Shown here: one piece after another, positions 1 to 7,784 of the stretch
Layout: every line of letters begins with the position of its first letter
How positions within the stretch are numbered: the first letter of the stretch is position 1
Assembly: GCA_964517665.1 (NCBI GenBank)
Contig: CAZFCY010000053.1
Location: forward strand, 1-28,794
DNA: 28,794 nt
Reading direction: 5' to 3'
Source of the DNA: Congregicoccus sp964517665
GTDB taxonomy: Bacteria; Verrucomicrobiota; Verrucomicrobiia; Opitutales; Opitutaceae
Made by a program: the position numbers and the translations under genes
Notes under the pieces: model-generated
Told to the model about the DNA's origin: nothing
The model's database searches: none
Seen by the model: only the letters and a program-made list of their open reading frames with translations

Positions 1-294
1 CCGGGCGAGGTAGGCGATGAGCCGCGTGTTCTCGTCGTCCGGATGCGCGGCGACGTAGAGCACCGTGCCCATTTCGTGGAGACAGCGCAGTTCCTGCAGA
101 ATCCCGGCGGCGTTCATGGTTTGGGAGGCGGGCGCGGCGGAGAGCGCGGCGGCGCCGGCGAGAAACAGGCCGGCGGCGGCGAGGAGGGAACGCAAACGAC
201 GGCCGCCGACGCCTGCCGCGCCGGGATCCGAGATGTGAGATCCGAGATTTGAAATTCCGGCACGCCACGCGCGCCGGGGCGGATGCGATCGCAT
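1..294 (-). CDS. PIG-L family deacetylase (LmbE-like), 3' end cut by window edge
   Basis: Reading the minus strand gives an N-terminal region, a hydrophobic signal-like stretch (LLAAAGLFLAGAAALSAAPA) and then VLYVAAHPDDENTRLIAYLAR. The AHPDDE motif is the zinc-binding and catalytic signature of the PIG-L/LmbE deacetylases, which remove N-acetyl groups from sugar conjugates. Only about the first 98 codons are present; the rest lies beyond base 1. The ATG at 294 sits 2 nt after the stop of the DUF2911 gene, so the two are probably co-transcribed. That start leaves about 35 residues before the signal peptide. A TTG at 195, immediately before the hydrophobic stretch, is an alternative start giving a more normal export signal. 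Family call is firm, start is uncertain, substrate unknown. Confidence 0.8.
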   Translation of the reverse strand, partial: MRSHPPRRAWRAGISNLGSHISDPGAAGVGGRRLRSLLAAAGLFLAGAAALSAAPASQTMNAAGILQELRCLHEMGTVLYVAAHPDDENTRLIAYLAR

Positions 295-296
295 TG

Positions 297-1154
297 TCAG
301 CGCAGGCTGGCGATGAGATCGTCGCTTTGCTTCACGTAGCTGCCGTCGTTGGCCTTGATGGCCAGTTCCTTTGCGCGGGTCGCGGCGGCGATCGCGCCTG
401 TTTTGTCGCCGAGCCCGGCGAGGATCCTCGCTTTTCCGAAGACGATGTAATGCGCCTCGCGCTCGGCGACGGCGGCGTCGACCCACGTCTTCGCCTTCTG
501 GAGGTCGATGTTGTGCTCGAGGTAGAACATCGCGGCCTGGAAGTAGGGTTTCTTGTCACCCGGCGCGGCCATGGTCGCTTCGATCTGTGGCGTGAGTTTG
601 CCGACGAGATCGACCTCGATCTTCACGGGCACGCGGGTTTTTTCCCAGACGATCTCGAGCGTGGCCGATTCGTCGCGGATGTCGTTGATGCCGATCGTGA
701 ACGTCTCGACCGGCTCGGCGAGCCTCACCGGCGTCGCCTTCACGCGCGCGAGATCGTCCTCCTGCTTGTAACGATAGGCGCCCCACTGCCCGGCGTTCTT
801 GTTGAGGATCACGGTCCACTCCTTCTCGCCGGGAATGGAAAACAGGCCGTAAGTGCCGGCGGGAACCTCGGCGCCGCCGAACGTCACCGGCGTGCTGAAG
901 GTGATCGTCGTGGCGTTGTTCGCGCCGGTGCGCCAGACTTTGCCGTAGGCTTCCAGTCCGCCGAAGATCTCGCGGCCCTTCACGCCCGGTCGCGAGTAGG
1001 CGATCTCGATGTCGGTGAGCCCCACCCGCTGTTTCAAGGCGGCGGCCGGGCTTGGCTGGGGAAACTCGACCTGCGGCGCCTGGGCGGAAAGCCCGTGGGC
1101 AACGATGGCGGAGGCGAGGAAGGGGAGGAGGCAGCGGATCTTCGGCGGGTTCAT
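297..1154 (-). CDS. Secreted DUF2911 domain protein
   Basis: A 285-residue protein with an N-terminal signal peptide (about residues 1-24, ending near LSAQA). Residues about 25-175 match the DUF2911 pattern: a repeated-strand segment with GVTDIEI-like text (VGLTDIEIAYSRPGVKGR), then VWRTGANNATTITFSTPV and PAGTYGLFSIPGEKEWTVILNK. The C-terminal third (from about residue 200) is helical and Ala-rich and looks like one or two TPR-type hairpins (YFQAAMFYLEHNIDLQKAKTWVDAAV). DUF2911 proteins are common secreted proteins of Bacteroidota and Verrucomicrobiota with no established biochemical role. The gene is the first of a probable two-gene unit with the PIG-L deacetylase 2 nt downstream. The ATG at 1154 is preceded by no clear ribosome binding site. 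Confidence 0.88.
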   Translation of the reverse strand: MNPPKIRCLLPFLASAIVAHGLSAQAPQVEFPQPSPAAALKQRVGLTDIEIAYSRPGVKGREIFGGLEAYGKVWRTGANNATTITFSTPVTFGGAEVPAGTYGLFSIPGEKEWTVILNKNAGQWGAYRYKQEDDLARVKATPVRLAEPVETFTIGINDIRDESATLEIVWEKTRVPVKIEVDLVGKLTPQIEATMAAPGDKKPYFQAAMFYLEHNIDLQKAKTWVDAAVAEREAHYIVFGKARILAGLGDKTGAIAAATRAKELAIKANDGSYVKQSDDLIASLR

Positions 1155-1457
1155 GATGGGTGGTGGATTTCTCTTACGGACGACTCTGATACCGCAAAGT
1201 TACCAGCCGACAAACGAAGGCGGACGTTTTTTTGAAGGCGGCAGGCCTGCGAGCCGCGCGCGCGGGAACCCCCGGGTCTCCGGCAAAATGCCTCCAAAAC
1301 GAAGCAACGCCGCGCCGGCGGAAGACTCGCGCGGAGCGGAGCCCCCGGCCCTGTCTTCCCGCCGGAATCGCGCGCCCGCGCCTCCCGCCTCCGATATAGC
1401 CGGATCCGCGGCGAGCCACGATTCTGTAACGTACGGCACAGAATCGTGGCTCGCGGA
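1155..1457. other. Intergenic region between esterase and DUF2911 genes
   Basis: No convincing gene. It holds the candidate promoter near 1186-1213. A GC-rich imperfect inverted repeat has arms CCGGCGGAAGAC and GTCTTCCCGCCGG around 1315-1373, with a one-base bulge. A second, much longer hairpin is listed separately at 1403-1459. Confidence 0.6.
1186..1213 (-). promoter_or_regulatory. Candidate sigma-70-like promoter of the DUF2911 gene
   Basis: On the minus strand TTGTCG (1213-1208) and TATCAG (1191-1186) are separated by 16 nt. The -10 lies about 32 nt upstream of the ATG at 1154. Both boxes match the consensus in four of six positions, so this is a plausible but unproven promoter for the DUF2911/PIG-L pair. 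Confidence 0.3.
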
Positions 1458-1459
1458 TC
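1403..1459. repeat. 22-bp inverted repeat overlapping the esterase stop codon
   Basis: The left arm is 1403-1410 plus 1414-1427 and the right arm is 1438-1459. They are exact reverse complements apart from a 3-nt bulge (1411-1413). The loop is 10 nt. The core arm is AGCCACGATTCTGT. The right arm reaches into the TGA of the esterase gene (1458-1460). It could act as a terminator or mRNA 3'-end stabiliser for the esterase transcript, but no U-tract follows on the minus strand. The length and exactness of the arms also fit a dispersed hairpin repeat. Confidence 0.75.
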
Positions 1460-2333
1460 ACTCCTCCTTCGGGGCGAGAGGCTCGAAGGCGAAGCGGACG
1501 CCACGGTTGTAGCTTTCGGCCTTCGTGCCGGCGTGGCGCTCGCCGTCGATGAGGCGCCATTTGTAGACAAAGCCGTCGTAGTCGCGGGCGTCGAGCTGTT
1601 GGTGAAAGCGCTTGATGCCGGCGAGAGAGTCCGGCCACTCGTCGCCGGCTCCGGTCATGAAGAGACGGGCGTCGATGGAGTCGTGTTCATCCGCAAAGCG
1701 TTTCTCGAAATCAAAGAGCCAGTCATTCGCCCACGCCACGGACGGGCTCGGCGCGATATGGGCCTGGAACAGCCCCGGCTTTTCGAAGAGCGCGTACAGA
1801 GTGAACAACCCGCCGAGCGAGCTGCCGCCGAGCACCCGCCAGGCCGGATCGACGCGATATTCGCGCTCGATGAAGGGGATGAACTCCTTCTCTATAACAG
1901 AAAGGAATTCGGCGGCGTGGCCGGACCTCCCGCCATCCGGATCGTCGGGCGCGGGCGCGGGCGTGTAGTCGTAAAGGCGGAGCGCGCCGTAGTCGGGATC
2001 TTCGCCCTGATAGCCGAAACCGACGATGATGAAATGAGGGACGACCCTGTCGTATATCAGATTGCCGTAGAAGCCGTTGATCAGCGTGAAGTCCCAGTAG
2101 CCGTCGCATATGTAGAGGACGGGATATTTCTTGTCCGGCGCGGTTTCGTAATCGTAGGGCACGGACACGTAGAGCCGGTAGTCGCGACCGTTCGCGGAAG
2201 TCGGGAGGTCGCGGAGCTGGGAATTGCCGACGACCTGCTGTGGATATGGCCGCGCTTCTTCGGCGCCGGCAATGGGCGTGGCGGCGGCGAGGAGTGGAAG
2301 CGCGAGGAGCGCGGCGTGGGCAACAGTTTTCAT
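1458..2333 (-). CDS. Secreted alpha/beta-hydrolase, esterase D-like family
   Basis: From the ATG at 2333 the product is 291 residues. The reading frame extends upstream to 2426, but the ATG at 2333 gives a proper signal peptide (MKTVAHAALLALPLLAAA, cleavage near IAGA), so it is preferred. The mature part follows the esterase D/IroE-like fold: a beta-rich start with LYVSVPYDYETAPDKKYPVLY, an oxyanion-side segment GFGYQG, and the nucleophile elbow GGSSLGG with Ser172 as the likely catalytic residue. Asp231 and His267 (DGERH) are candidates for the rest of the triad. Such enzymes de-esterify sugar or siderophore esters; with carbohydrate genes around, an acetyl or feruloyl esterase role is possible but not shown. 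The gene is about 105 nt downstream of the ABC transporter gene on the same strand. Confidence 0.85.
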   Translation of the reverse strand: MKTVAHAALLALPLLAAATPIAGAEEARPYPQQVVGNSQLRDLPTSANGRDYRLYVSVPYDYETAPDKKYPVLYICDGYWDFTLINGFYGNLIYDRVVPHFIIVGFGYQGEDPDYGALRLYDYTPAPAPDDPDGGRSGHAAEFLSVIEKEFIPFIEREYRVDPAWRVLGGSSLGGLFTLYALFEKPGLFQAHIAPSPSVAWANDWLFDFEKRFADEHDSIDARLFMTGAGDEWPDSLAGIKRFHQQLDARDYDGFVYKWRLIDGERHAGTKAESYNRGVRFAFEPLAPKEE

Positions 2334-2438
2334 GGGGCGTGGAAACAGGGGCGGACGGCGTCGGACGTCGACGCGCGGACGCGATGTTGCCGCCAACGCC
2401 TCGCAACTCAACGCCAATGGCGCCAATGCCGGATCCGC

Positions 2439-4232
2439 TCAGTGTCCGGCTCCCGCCTGCCGGGCGTGGAGCCGCGAGTAAAGGCCGCCGGCGTGGAGCA
2501 GATCCTCGTGCGGGCCGATTTCGGCGATGCGGCCCTGATCCATGACGACGATGCGATGGGCGTCGCGGATGGTGGAGAGCCGGTGCGCGACGACGAAGGT
2601 CGTGCGGCCTTTCATCAAACGGGCGAGCGCCTCCTGGATCAGAACCTCCGTCTCGGTGTCGAGGGCGGAGGTCGCTTCATCGAGAATGAGCACGCGAGGG
2701 TCGCGCAAGAGCGCGCGGGCGATGGCGAGCCGCTGCTTTTGTCCGCCGGAGAGCCGCGCTCCTTTTTCGCCCACGGGGGTGTTCCAGCCGTGGGGCAGGC
2801 GCGAAATGAACTCCCAGGCGTTGGCGTCGCGCAGGGCGCGCTCGACCGCTTCGTCCGTGAGCGTGGGCAGGCCGTAGGTGACGTTTTCGCGGATGCTGCC
2901 ATCGAAGAGAATCGATTCCTGCGGGACGACGGCGAGGAAGCGCCGGTACGTGCGCAGGTCGTGCGCGTCGAGGTCGTTTCCATCCACGAGGATCCGTCCG
3001 GCCGTCGGGCGGATGAAACCGATGACGAGATTGAGCACCGTGGATTTTCCCGCGCCGGACGGACCGACGAAGGCGACCGTCTCGCCGGGGGAAACCGTGA
3101 GAGAAAAATCGCGCATGGCAGGCTGCTCCGCGCCGGGATAGGCGAAGTCGACGCTCTCGAAACGGTATTCGCCGACGACCGATTCGATCGGGAGCTTGTC
3201 CTCGTTGTGCTCAAGGTCGGGGCACTCCAGCACCTCGCCGATCGAGCGGATCGATTCGAGGCCTTTCGAGATCTGCGGCGCCGTGCCGACCAGCCCGAGG
3301 ACCGAGCCGCAAATGAGGCCGAAATAAGTCGAGAGCAGCACCACGTCGCCCGCGCCGACGGGGAGCCAGCCGTTGAGCGAGGCGAGCGCGGCCACGACGA
3401 GGCAGACCATGCTGAAGGCGTTGAACGTCGCCCACGAGAGCGCGCCGAAGAGGGCGTTGACGCTGTCCACGAGCAGGCCGGTGGCGCGGACGCGCTCGAG
3501 CGATTCGCTCACGCGGCTCAGCGCGACCTTCTCGAGACCGTGCGCGCGAGTGATGGGCAGGAGGTGCGTCATCTCGTTCACCCGCGTGGACATGCGCTCG
3601 ATCTCTCCGCGAAACGCGGCGTTGCGCGTCGCGAGCGGCCGGCGCAGGGCGTAAACGATCACGACCGCGACCGGCACGGTGAGCGCGAAGAAAACGACGA
3701 AGGCCGGCTGGCGCATCGCGGTGACGATGAGCGCGAAGACGATGTTGAGGATGCAACCGAGCCCGCCGTCGAAGAGCACACGCGTGAGCTGTTCGACGGC
3801 TTCGACATCGCGCAACACCTTCGACTGCACCGCGCCCGCGCTCTGGCCGGCGTAGTAGCCGATGGAAAGATGCTGCAGCCGCCGGCAAAGCGCCGAGCGC
3901 ATTTTGATCTCCATCGTGCGGGCGGCGAGGCTGAGCCAGTGGATGAACGCGTAGTGCAGCGGGATGTTCTGGATGAGCAGCGCGAGCAGAATCGCGGCGT
4001 TGATCCAGAGTTCCGAACGCTCGTGCGCGGCGGGTTCCGCGACGATGTCCACCACATTGGCCGTGATCGCGGGCAGCAGCCAGATCGGGCTGTGTTTGAA
4101 AACGTAGCAGAGCGCGGCGAGAAGCAGTCGCCGGCGCTCGCCCTGGAAAAGATAGTGCAGCGAACGCAACGGATGCTCGCCGGAGAAGCGGTGGTCGAGC
4201 GGGTGTTGGTCGGGATTCGTCTCGAAGGCCAT
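2439..4232 (-). CDS. ABC transporter, fused permease/ATP-binding protein (exporter type)
   Basis: A 597-residue half-transporter from the ATG at 4232; a GTG at 4244 in the same frame is an equally possible start, and neither has a clear ribosome binding site. The N-terminal half is a type I exporter membrane domain with hydrophobic helices around residues 35-60, 78-100, 155-195 and 265-320. The C-terminal half is a complete nucleotide-binding domain: Walker A GPSGAGKST (390-398), Q-loop Gln438, signature LSGGQKQR (from 494), Walker B VLILDEA (514-520) and the switch His550 in VVAHRLSTI. It is MsbA/lipid-exporter-like and would act as a homodimer in the inner membrane. The substrate cannot be told from sequence. 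All catalytic motifs are intact. It is divergently placed to the sugar isomerase gene at 4462. Confidence 0.92.
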   Translation of the reverse strand: MAFETNPDQHPLDHRFSGEHPLRSLHYLFQGERRRLLLAALCYVFKHSPIWLLPAITANVVDIVAEPAAHERSELWINAAILLALLIQNIPLHYAFIHWLSLAARTMEIKMRSALCRRLQHLSIGYYAGQSAGAVQSKVLRDVEAVEQLTRVLFDGGLGCILNIVFALIVTAMRQPAFVVFFALTVPVAVVIVYALRRPLATRNAAFRGEIERMSTRVNEMTHLLPITRAHGLEKVALSRVSESLERVRATGLLVDSVNALFGALSWATFNAFSMVCLVVAALASLNGWLPVGAGDVVLLSTYFGLICGSVLGLVGTAPQISKGLESIRSIGEVLECPDLEHNEDKLPIESVVGEYRFESVDFAYPGAEQPAMRDFSLTVSPGETVAFVGPSGAGKSTVLNLVIGFIRPTAGRILVDGNDLDAHDLRTYRRFLAVVPQESILFDGSIRENVTYGLPTLTDEAVERALRDANAWEFISRLPHGWNTPVGEKGARLSGGQKQRLAIARALLRDPRVLILDEATSALDTETEVLIQEALARLMKGRTTFVVAHRLSTIRDAHRIVVMDQGRIAEIGPHEDLLHAGGLYSRLHARQAGAGH

Positions 4233-4461
4233 GGCCGGCCGCACAGTGAGGAGACGCTTCGCGCGCCGGCGAGGTGATTCCGGCTCGATCGCGAGTTTCA
4301 GCGGGCGCGCGAGGAAACCGGCTCGAGGCAGCCCGCCGCGGGAGCGGCGGGACTACGGGAAAGGGCCGCGTCCGCTCGCGCTTGCCGTTCGCGGTTTGTT
4401 TCGCTCACTGGCGGATATCGCGACGCCCAACAATGCGCGCGCCAGCAACCCAATCCCTTCC

Positions 4462-5322
4462 ATGACCAAGCCTCGTTTGTTTCTCCTGCCGCCGTTTGTT
4501 TTCATCTCGTTCGTCACCGCCGCCACGGGCCGCGGTGAAACCCGGCCGGCCGTCGGCCTGCAACTGTGGAGCCTGCGCGAAGAGTTCAAGATGGACGCGC
4601 TTCACGCGCTCGACCTCACGAAACAACTCGGCTTCGCCGAGGTGGAAACGGCGGGCACGGCCGGCATGTCCGCCGAGGATTATCGGGCGGCGCTCGACGC
4701 GCGGGGGTTGAAGGCGGTGGCCGCGCACGTGCAATACGACGCGATGGAAAAGGACGTCGCGTCCGTCGTGCGTGAAATCCAGACGCTCGGCGCGACATAC
4801 GCTTTCTGCCCGTGGATTCCGCACGAATCAGGCTTCGACGAGGCGCTCGTGAAGGCCGCGGCGGAAAATTTCAACAAGTGGGGCGCGGCCTTCCGCGCGG
4901 CGGGCATCACCTTCGGCTATCACACGCACGGCTACGAGTTCGTGTCCGGAACGAAGGCGGGCGAGACGCTCTTCGATGAACTTGTCCGCCTGACGGATGC
5001 GAAAAACGTGAGCTTCCAGATGGATGTCTTCTGGGTTTACCGCGCGGCCGCGGATCCCATGGCGTTGCTCGAGAAATATCCCGATCGTTGGGCCTCATTT
5101 CACATCAAGGACATCCGCAAGGGCGCGGAGCGCGAGGCCGGCTCCTCCGGCTCGCCCGCGAGCGACAAGGTCGTGGCCGGCACGGGCGCGATCGACTGGC
5201 CGAAACTGCTCGCCGCCGGGCGCGCGCAGGGCATCAATCATTTCGTGCTCGAGGACGAGTCCGACGCGCCGCTCGATCAGATCCCGCAGAGCCTGGCGTA
5301 CTTGAAGTCGATCGGGTTCTGA
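4462..5322 (+). CDS. Secreted sugar phosphate isomerase/epimerase-like TIM-barrel protein
   Basis: A 286-residue protein. The frame is open from 4231, but the ATG at 4462 directly precedes a signal peptide (LFLLPPFVFISFVTAATG) and is chosen. The mature part is an AP endonuclease 2/xylose isomerase-like barrel: VGLQLWSLR (strand 1), GFAEVETAG (Glu62), YHTHGYEF (His154, His156, Glu159), FQMDVFWV (Asp188), FHIKDI (His214) and VLEDES (Glu264). These are the usual metal-binding positions of the family and all appear present. Exported versions are common in Verrucomicrobiota and Bacteroidota, and some act on 3-keto-sugars or as epimerases; the exact reaction is unknown here. The gene seems to be monocistronic. 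Confidence 0.88.
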   Translation: MTKPRLFLLPPFVFISFVTAATGRGETRPAVGLQLWSLREEFKMDALHALDLTKQLGFAEVETAGTAGMSAEDYRAALDARGLKAVAAHVQYDAMEKDVASVVREIQTLGATYAFCPWIPHESGFDEALVKAAAENFNKWGAAFRAAGITFGYHTHGYEFVSGTKAGETLFDELVRLTDAKNVSFQMDVFWVYRAAADPMALLEKYPDRWASFHIKDIRKGAEREAGSSGSPASDKVVAGTGAIDWPKLLAAGRAQGINHFVLEDESDAPLDQIPQSLAYLKSIGF

Positions 5323-5337
5323 AGCCGGGCGCCGGAG

Positions 5338-5353
5338 CGCCAGCGAGCTGGCG
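5338..5353 (+). terminator. Hairpin just after the isomerase gene, possible terminator
   Basis: CGCCAGC (5338-5344) and GCTGGCG (5347-5353) form a perfect 7-bp stem starting 15 nt after the stop codon. There is no U-run after it (CCTACAAAAAC follows), so it may be a weak terminator or one of the short GC-rich intergenic hairpins seen elsewhere in the window. Confidence 0.35.
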
Positions 5354-5425
5354 GCCTACAAAAACTTCGAACCCTTTCGCCTTCTTCGCAGGCCGTCTGC
5401 TCGCAGACGCTCCCGGCGCCTGCCG

Positions 5426-5577
5426 TCACTTCGCCAGCGGAGTGACGGGCTTGCCGTTGACCGTGACGTTCTCGAGTCGAAGCGCGCCTCCTCTCGGGAC
5501 GCGCCTTCAACGGCGAGGGCCATCATGCCCGCGAACAAGATGGCGGGAAAGACGAAACAAAAGCGGTTCAGGTGATG
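5426..5577 (-). pseudogene. Remnant of a secreted protein gene (signal peptide joined out of frame to a C-terminus)
   Basis: On the minus strand one frame reads LNRFCFVFPAILFAGMMALA, which looks like an export signal, then continues only briefly. The next frame reads LRLENVTVNGKPVTPLAK followed by a stop codon at 5428-5426, which looks like the natural end of a secreted protein. No start codon is left (CTG where a Met is expected). The simplest explanation is a gene whose middle was deleted, leaving both ends fused out of frame. The family cannot be named from these pieces. Confidence 0.4.
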
Positions 5578-5851
5578 CGGTGAGCGACTGAAACAGGTCA
5601 TATACTGGAAACGAACGAAACGAGACGTGACGGGCGCGGAGACTGCGCGGATCAAAGCGGCGAAAGTCGCTACTGGACATGGAGGCTGCTTTGACCAAGT
5701 GGTGGTGGTCCCCAAGCGCTGCTCGAGGTCGGCGCGAACGCCGCCGTTTTGAGGTTTATTCACGGCAGTGTTCTCCGGCCGCCGGGTTGCCGCTCCAGTT
5801 GAAGTCGTCGCGCGCCTGTCGGTAATCCGACTCGGCCTTGCCGAGCCATCC

Positions 5852-6808
5852 ATGATCCTGCCAACCCATGTTTTGTCATGCCTCGTCATAGCAGGCTGTT
5901 TCATGCCGGATCTCACGCACGCCGATCCCCACGTCGCCATCCGTGCCGTGGCGGACCCGGCTTACGCGACGGGTAGAGCGAAAAAACCGGGCGGGGAGGA
6001 GACCTACGTCTTTTACCCCGGGCATTTCTTCGCCGGCGTCCTAAGTGATCGGACACTCGAGCGCATGCCCTTCGAAAGCATCGCGCGAATGCTGGCGAGA
6101 GATCTGCAGAAGCAAGGCTATGTGCCCGCGAGCCGGATCGACAGCTCCAATCTGGTCATCGTCGTGCATTGGGGCGTGACGACGGCGTTCGATCGGCCGG
6201 GTTCGTCGCCGTCCTACGATGCCCGGGGATTGAGCGAACTCTCCGCCGCCTCCGCCAGCCGTGACGCCCTGCTGGTCGACGGCGCGGATGTGCTGAGCAG
6301 CGAAGTCGTGACGCTGTCCGTCCAGGTCGACGATCTGAGCGCGATGGTAAACCGGCAATCCGAGGACCTGTCGCTGACTGGTCTCACAAGGGATTTGAGG
6401 GCCACTTCCGCGGCGGCGTTGCTCGGAATCACGAGTGCGCTCAGGCGCGAAAACGACGAACCGCTTCCCTCCGCGCGGGCAGCCATGCTGCGCGCCATGC
6501 TGCAGGAGGAGCGCTACTTCATCATCGCGATGGCTTACGACTGGCAGGCTCTTCGTCGCGACAAGGCCCTGCGCAGACTGTGGAGCGTCCGCTTGAGCGT
6601 GCGTGCCGCCGGCATCAATTTCAGCACGGCGATTCATCGCCTCAGCTCCGCCGGTGGAAACGTTTTTGGGCTACAGTTGGATGATCTCGATGTGAGGCGG
6701 GTCAAGGAGCCGAAGGGCGAGGTTCACTTCGGGGAACTGATCGTGATCGGCGAGAACGACGAACCCCGGCCAGCCCGAAAGCCGGCCGGCGAATCTCCCG
6801 CGCCCTGA
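5852..6808 (+). CDS. Secreted protein of unknown function
   Basis: A 318-residue protein from the ATG at 5852. The frame is open further upstream, but this ATG begins a signal peptide-like segment (MILPTHVLSCLVIAGCF). The Cys near residue 16 might be a lipobox cysteine, although the surrounding VIAGC is only a fair match. The mature part has DPHVAIRAV, an FYPGHFFAGVLSDRTLER segment, a region resembling a stress/lipoprotein surface domain (LVIVVHWGVTTAFDRPG), and a hydrophobic-aromatic stretch EERYFIIAMAYDW followed by RLWSVRLSVRAAG. I do not recognise a named domain. The last 20 residues are Pro/Ala-rich. The gene converges on the isomerase gene at 6815, with only 6 nt between the stop codons. 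Confidence 0.75.
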   Translation: MILPTHVLSCLVIAGCFMPDLTHADPHVAIRAVADPAYATGRAKKPGGEETYVFYPGHFFAGVLSDRTLERMPFESIARMLARDLQKQGYVPASRIDSSNLVIVVHWGVTTAFDRPGSSPSYDARGLSELSAASASRDALLVDGADVLSSEVVTLSVQVDDLSAMVNRQSEDLSLTGLTRDLRATSAAALLGITSALRRENDEPLPSARAAMLRAMLQEERYFIIAMAYDWQALRRDKALRRLWSVRLSVRAAGINFSTAIHRLSSAGGNVFGLQLDDLDVRRVKEPKGEVHFGELIVIGENDEPRPARKPAGESPAP

Positions 6809-6814
6809 CTTCGA

Positions 6815-7696
6815 TCACGTCTCCGATCCCCGGCGTTCGTCGCTGCGTATGGCTCGCGCGACGGCGGCTCGCGTGGCGCGGGCGGTGAGGGCGGCGGCTT
6901 CCTGCGCGGGGAGCGCGTTCACTTCCTTGTCGAACGGCTCGGCGGTGACCGGGCCGTCGTAGCCTGCGTCGGCCAGGGCCTGCATGAAACCGTCGATGTC
7001 GATCACGCCGGTGGCGCCGGGGAGGCGGCGCTGGTTGTCGATCAACTCGGAAAGCGGGACGCCGGCGGGGGCGTCATTGACGTGGACGTGCACGAGCTTT
7101 TCGCGGGAGAACAGTTTCAAGTCGTCGCGCGTGCCGCCCGAGGCGTGCCAGTGCCAGCAGTCGATGAGGAGTCCGCAATTCGGACCGATCGCGGCGGCGA
7201 GATCGAGCGTTTCGGCGATCGAGCGGATGAAAAGGTGCTTGAACTTCCGGGCGAACGTCTCGGGTCCGATGAACTCGAGGCCGAGGCGGATGCCGTGATC
7301 CGCGAGGAGGCGCGCGATGGGTTGAAACCGATCAACGTGAAACGCGAAATTTTCGTCGTAGTCGCGCGCGTCGGCGCCGGAGAGGATCCACATGCAGGCG
7401 CGCCGCGCGCCGACGGTCGAAGCGCTGGCGAGCAGCGGCGGAAGTTTTTCGAGATGCGCCCGCCATTCCGGTTCGGTCACGGCATACGGCATGAAGGGCA
7501 GGTTCCACGCGCCCACGCGCAAGCCGCGGGAGAGAAAAAGGTCGCGCGTGGCGGTGGCGCCGTGCGCGTGGACTTCGTCGTGGAGCGCCGCGAGTTGCGC
7601 GTCGAATCCGCCGAAGCCGCGCGCCTCCGCCATGGCAAGACCTTCGCGCAGTGGAACCGTGATGCCGACGTGGCCGGGATTGAAGGAAGGAAACAT
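6815..7696 (-). CDS. Sugar phosphate isomerase/epimerase (xylose isomerase-like TIM barrel)
   Basis: A 293-residue cytoplasmic protein; the ATG at 7696 is preferred over upstream in-frame starts because MFPSFNPGHVGI begins the first barrel strand. Family residues are visible: LGLEFIGP (Glu141), LLIDCWHWH (Asp179, His182, His184), LVHVHVNDAP (His205, Asp208) and VTAEPF (Glu253). These correspond to the metal site of the hydroxypyruvate isomerase/inosose dehydratase/tagatose epimerase group. It follows the Gfo/Idh/MocA gene by 88 nt on the same strand. That pairing is typical for pathways that oxidise a sugar or inositol and then isomerise, epimerise or dehydrate the product. The substrate is not determined by sequence. 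Confidence 0.88.
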   Translation of the reverse strand: MFPSFNPGHVGITVPLREGLAMAEARGFGGFDAQLAALHDEVHAHGATATRDLFLSRGLRVGAWNLPFMPYAVTEPEWRAHLEKLPPLLASASTVGARRACMWILSGADARDYDENFAFHVDRFQPIARLLADHGIRLGLEFIGPETFARKFKHLFIRSIAETLDLAAAIGPNCGLLIDCWHWHASGGTRDDLKLFSREKLVHVHVNDAPAGVPLSELIDNQRRLPGATGVIDIDGFMQALADAGYDGPVTAEPFDKEVNALPAQEAAALTARATRAAVARAIRSDERRGSET

Positions 7697-7784
7697 CGTG
7701 GGGAAGTAGCGAGTAGGGAAGAGTGCGAAAGAGCAGGACGATGAAGGATCGAGAGTGGCATCGACCTCCTCGCTTCTCACTACT

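Larger units (their letters stand above)
5323..5851. other. Intergenic, decayed region
   Basis: Contains the terminator-like hairpin near 5338 and the secreted-protein remnant at 5426-5577. From 5578 to 5750 the sequence is somewhat less GC-rich. It carries short open stretches on both strands without start codons, none of which I can assign. The promoter of the 5852 gene must lie here, but no clear boxes stand out. Confidence 0.5.

Noticed and set aside
1446..4277. A 943-residue plus-strand frame covering the esterase and ABC transporter genes.
   Set aside because: Walker A, signature and Walker B motifs are intact on the minus strand; the plus frame is low-complexity and motif-free.
5578..5750. 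Open plus-strand stretch reading ERLKQVIYWKRTKRDV, resembling a real protein piece.
   Set aside because: It has no start codon, is bounded by stops within 60 codons, and I could not link it to a family.
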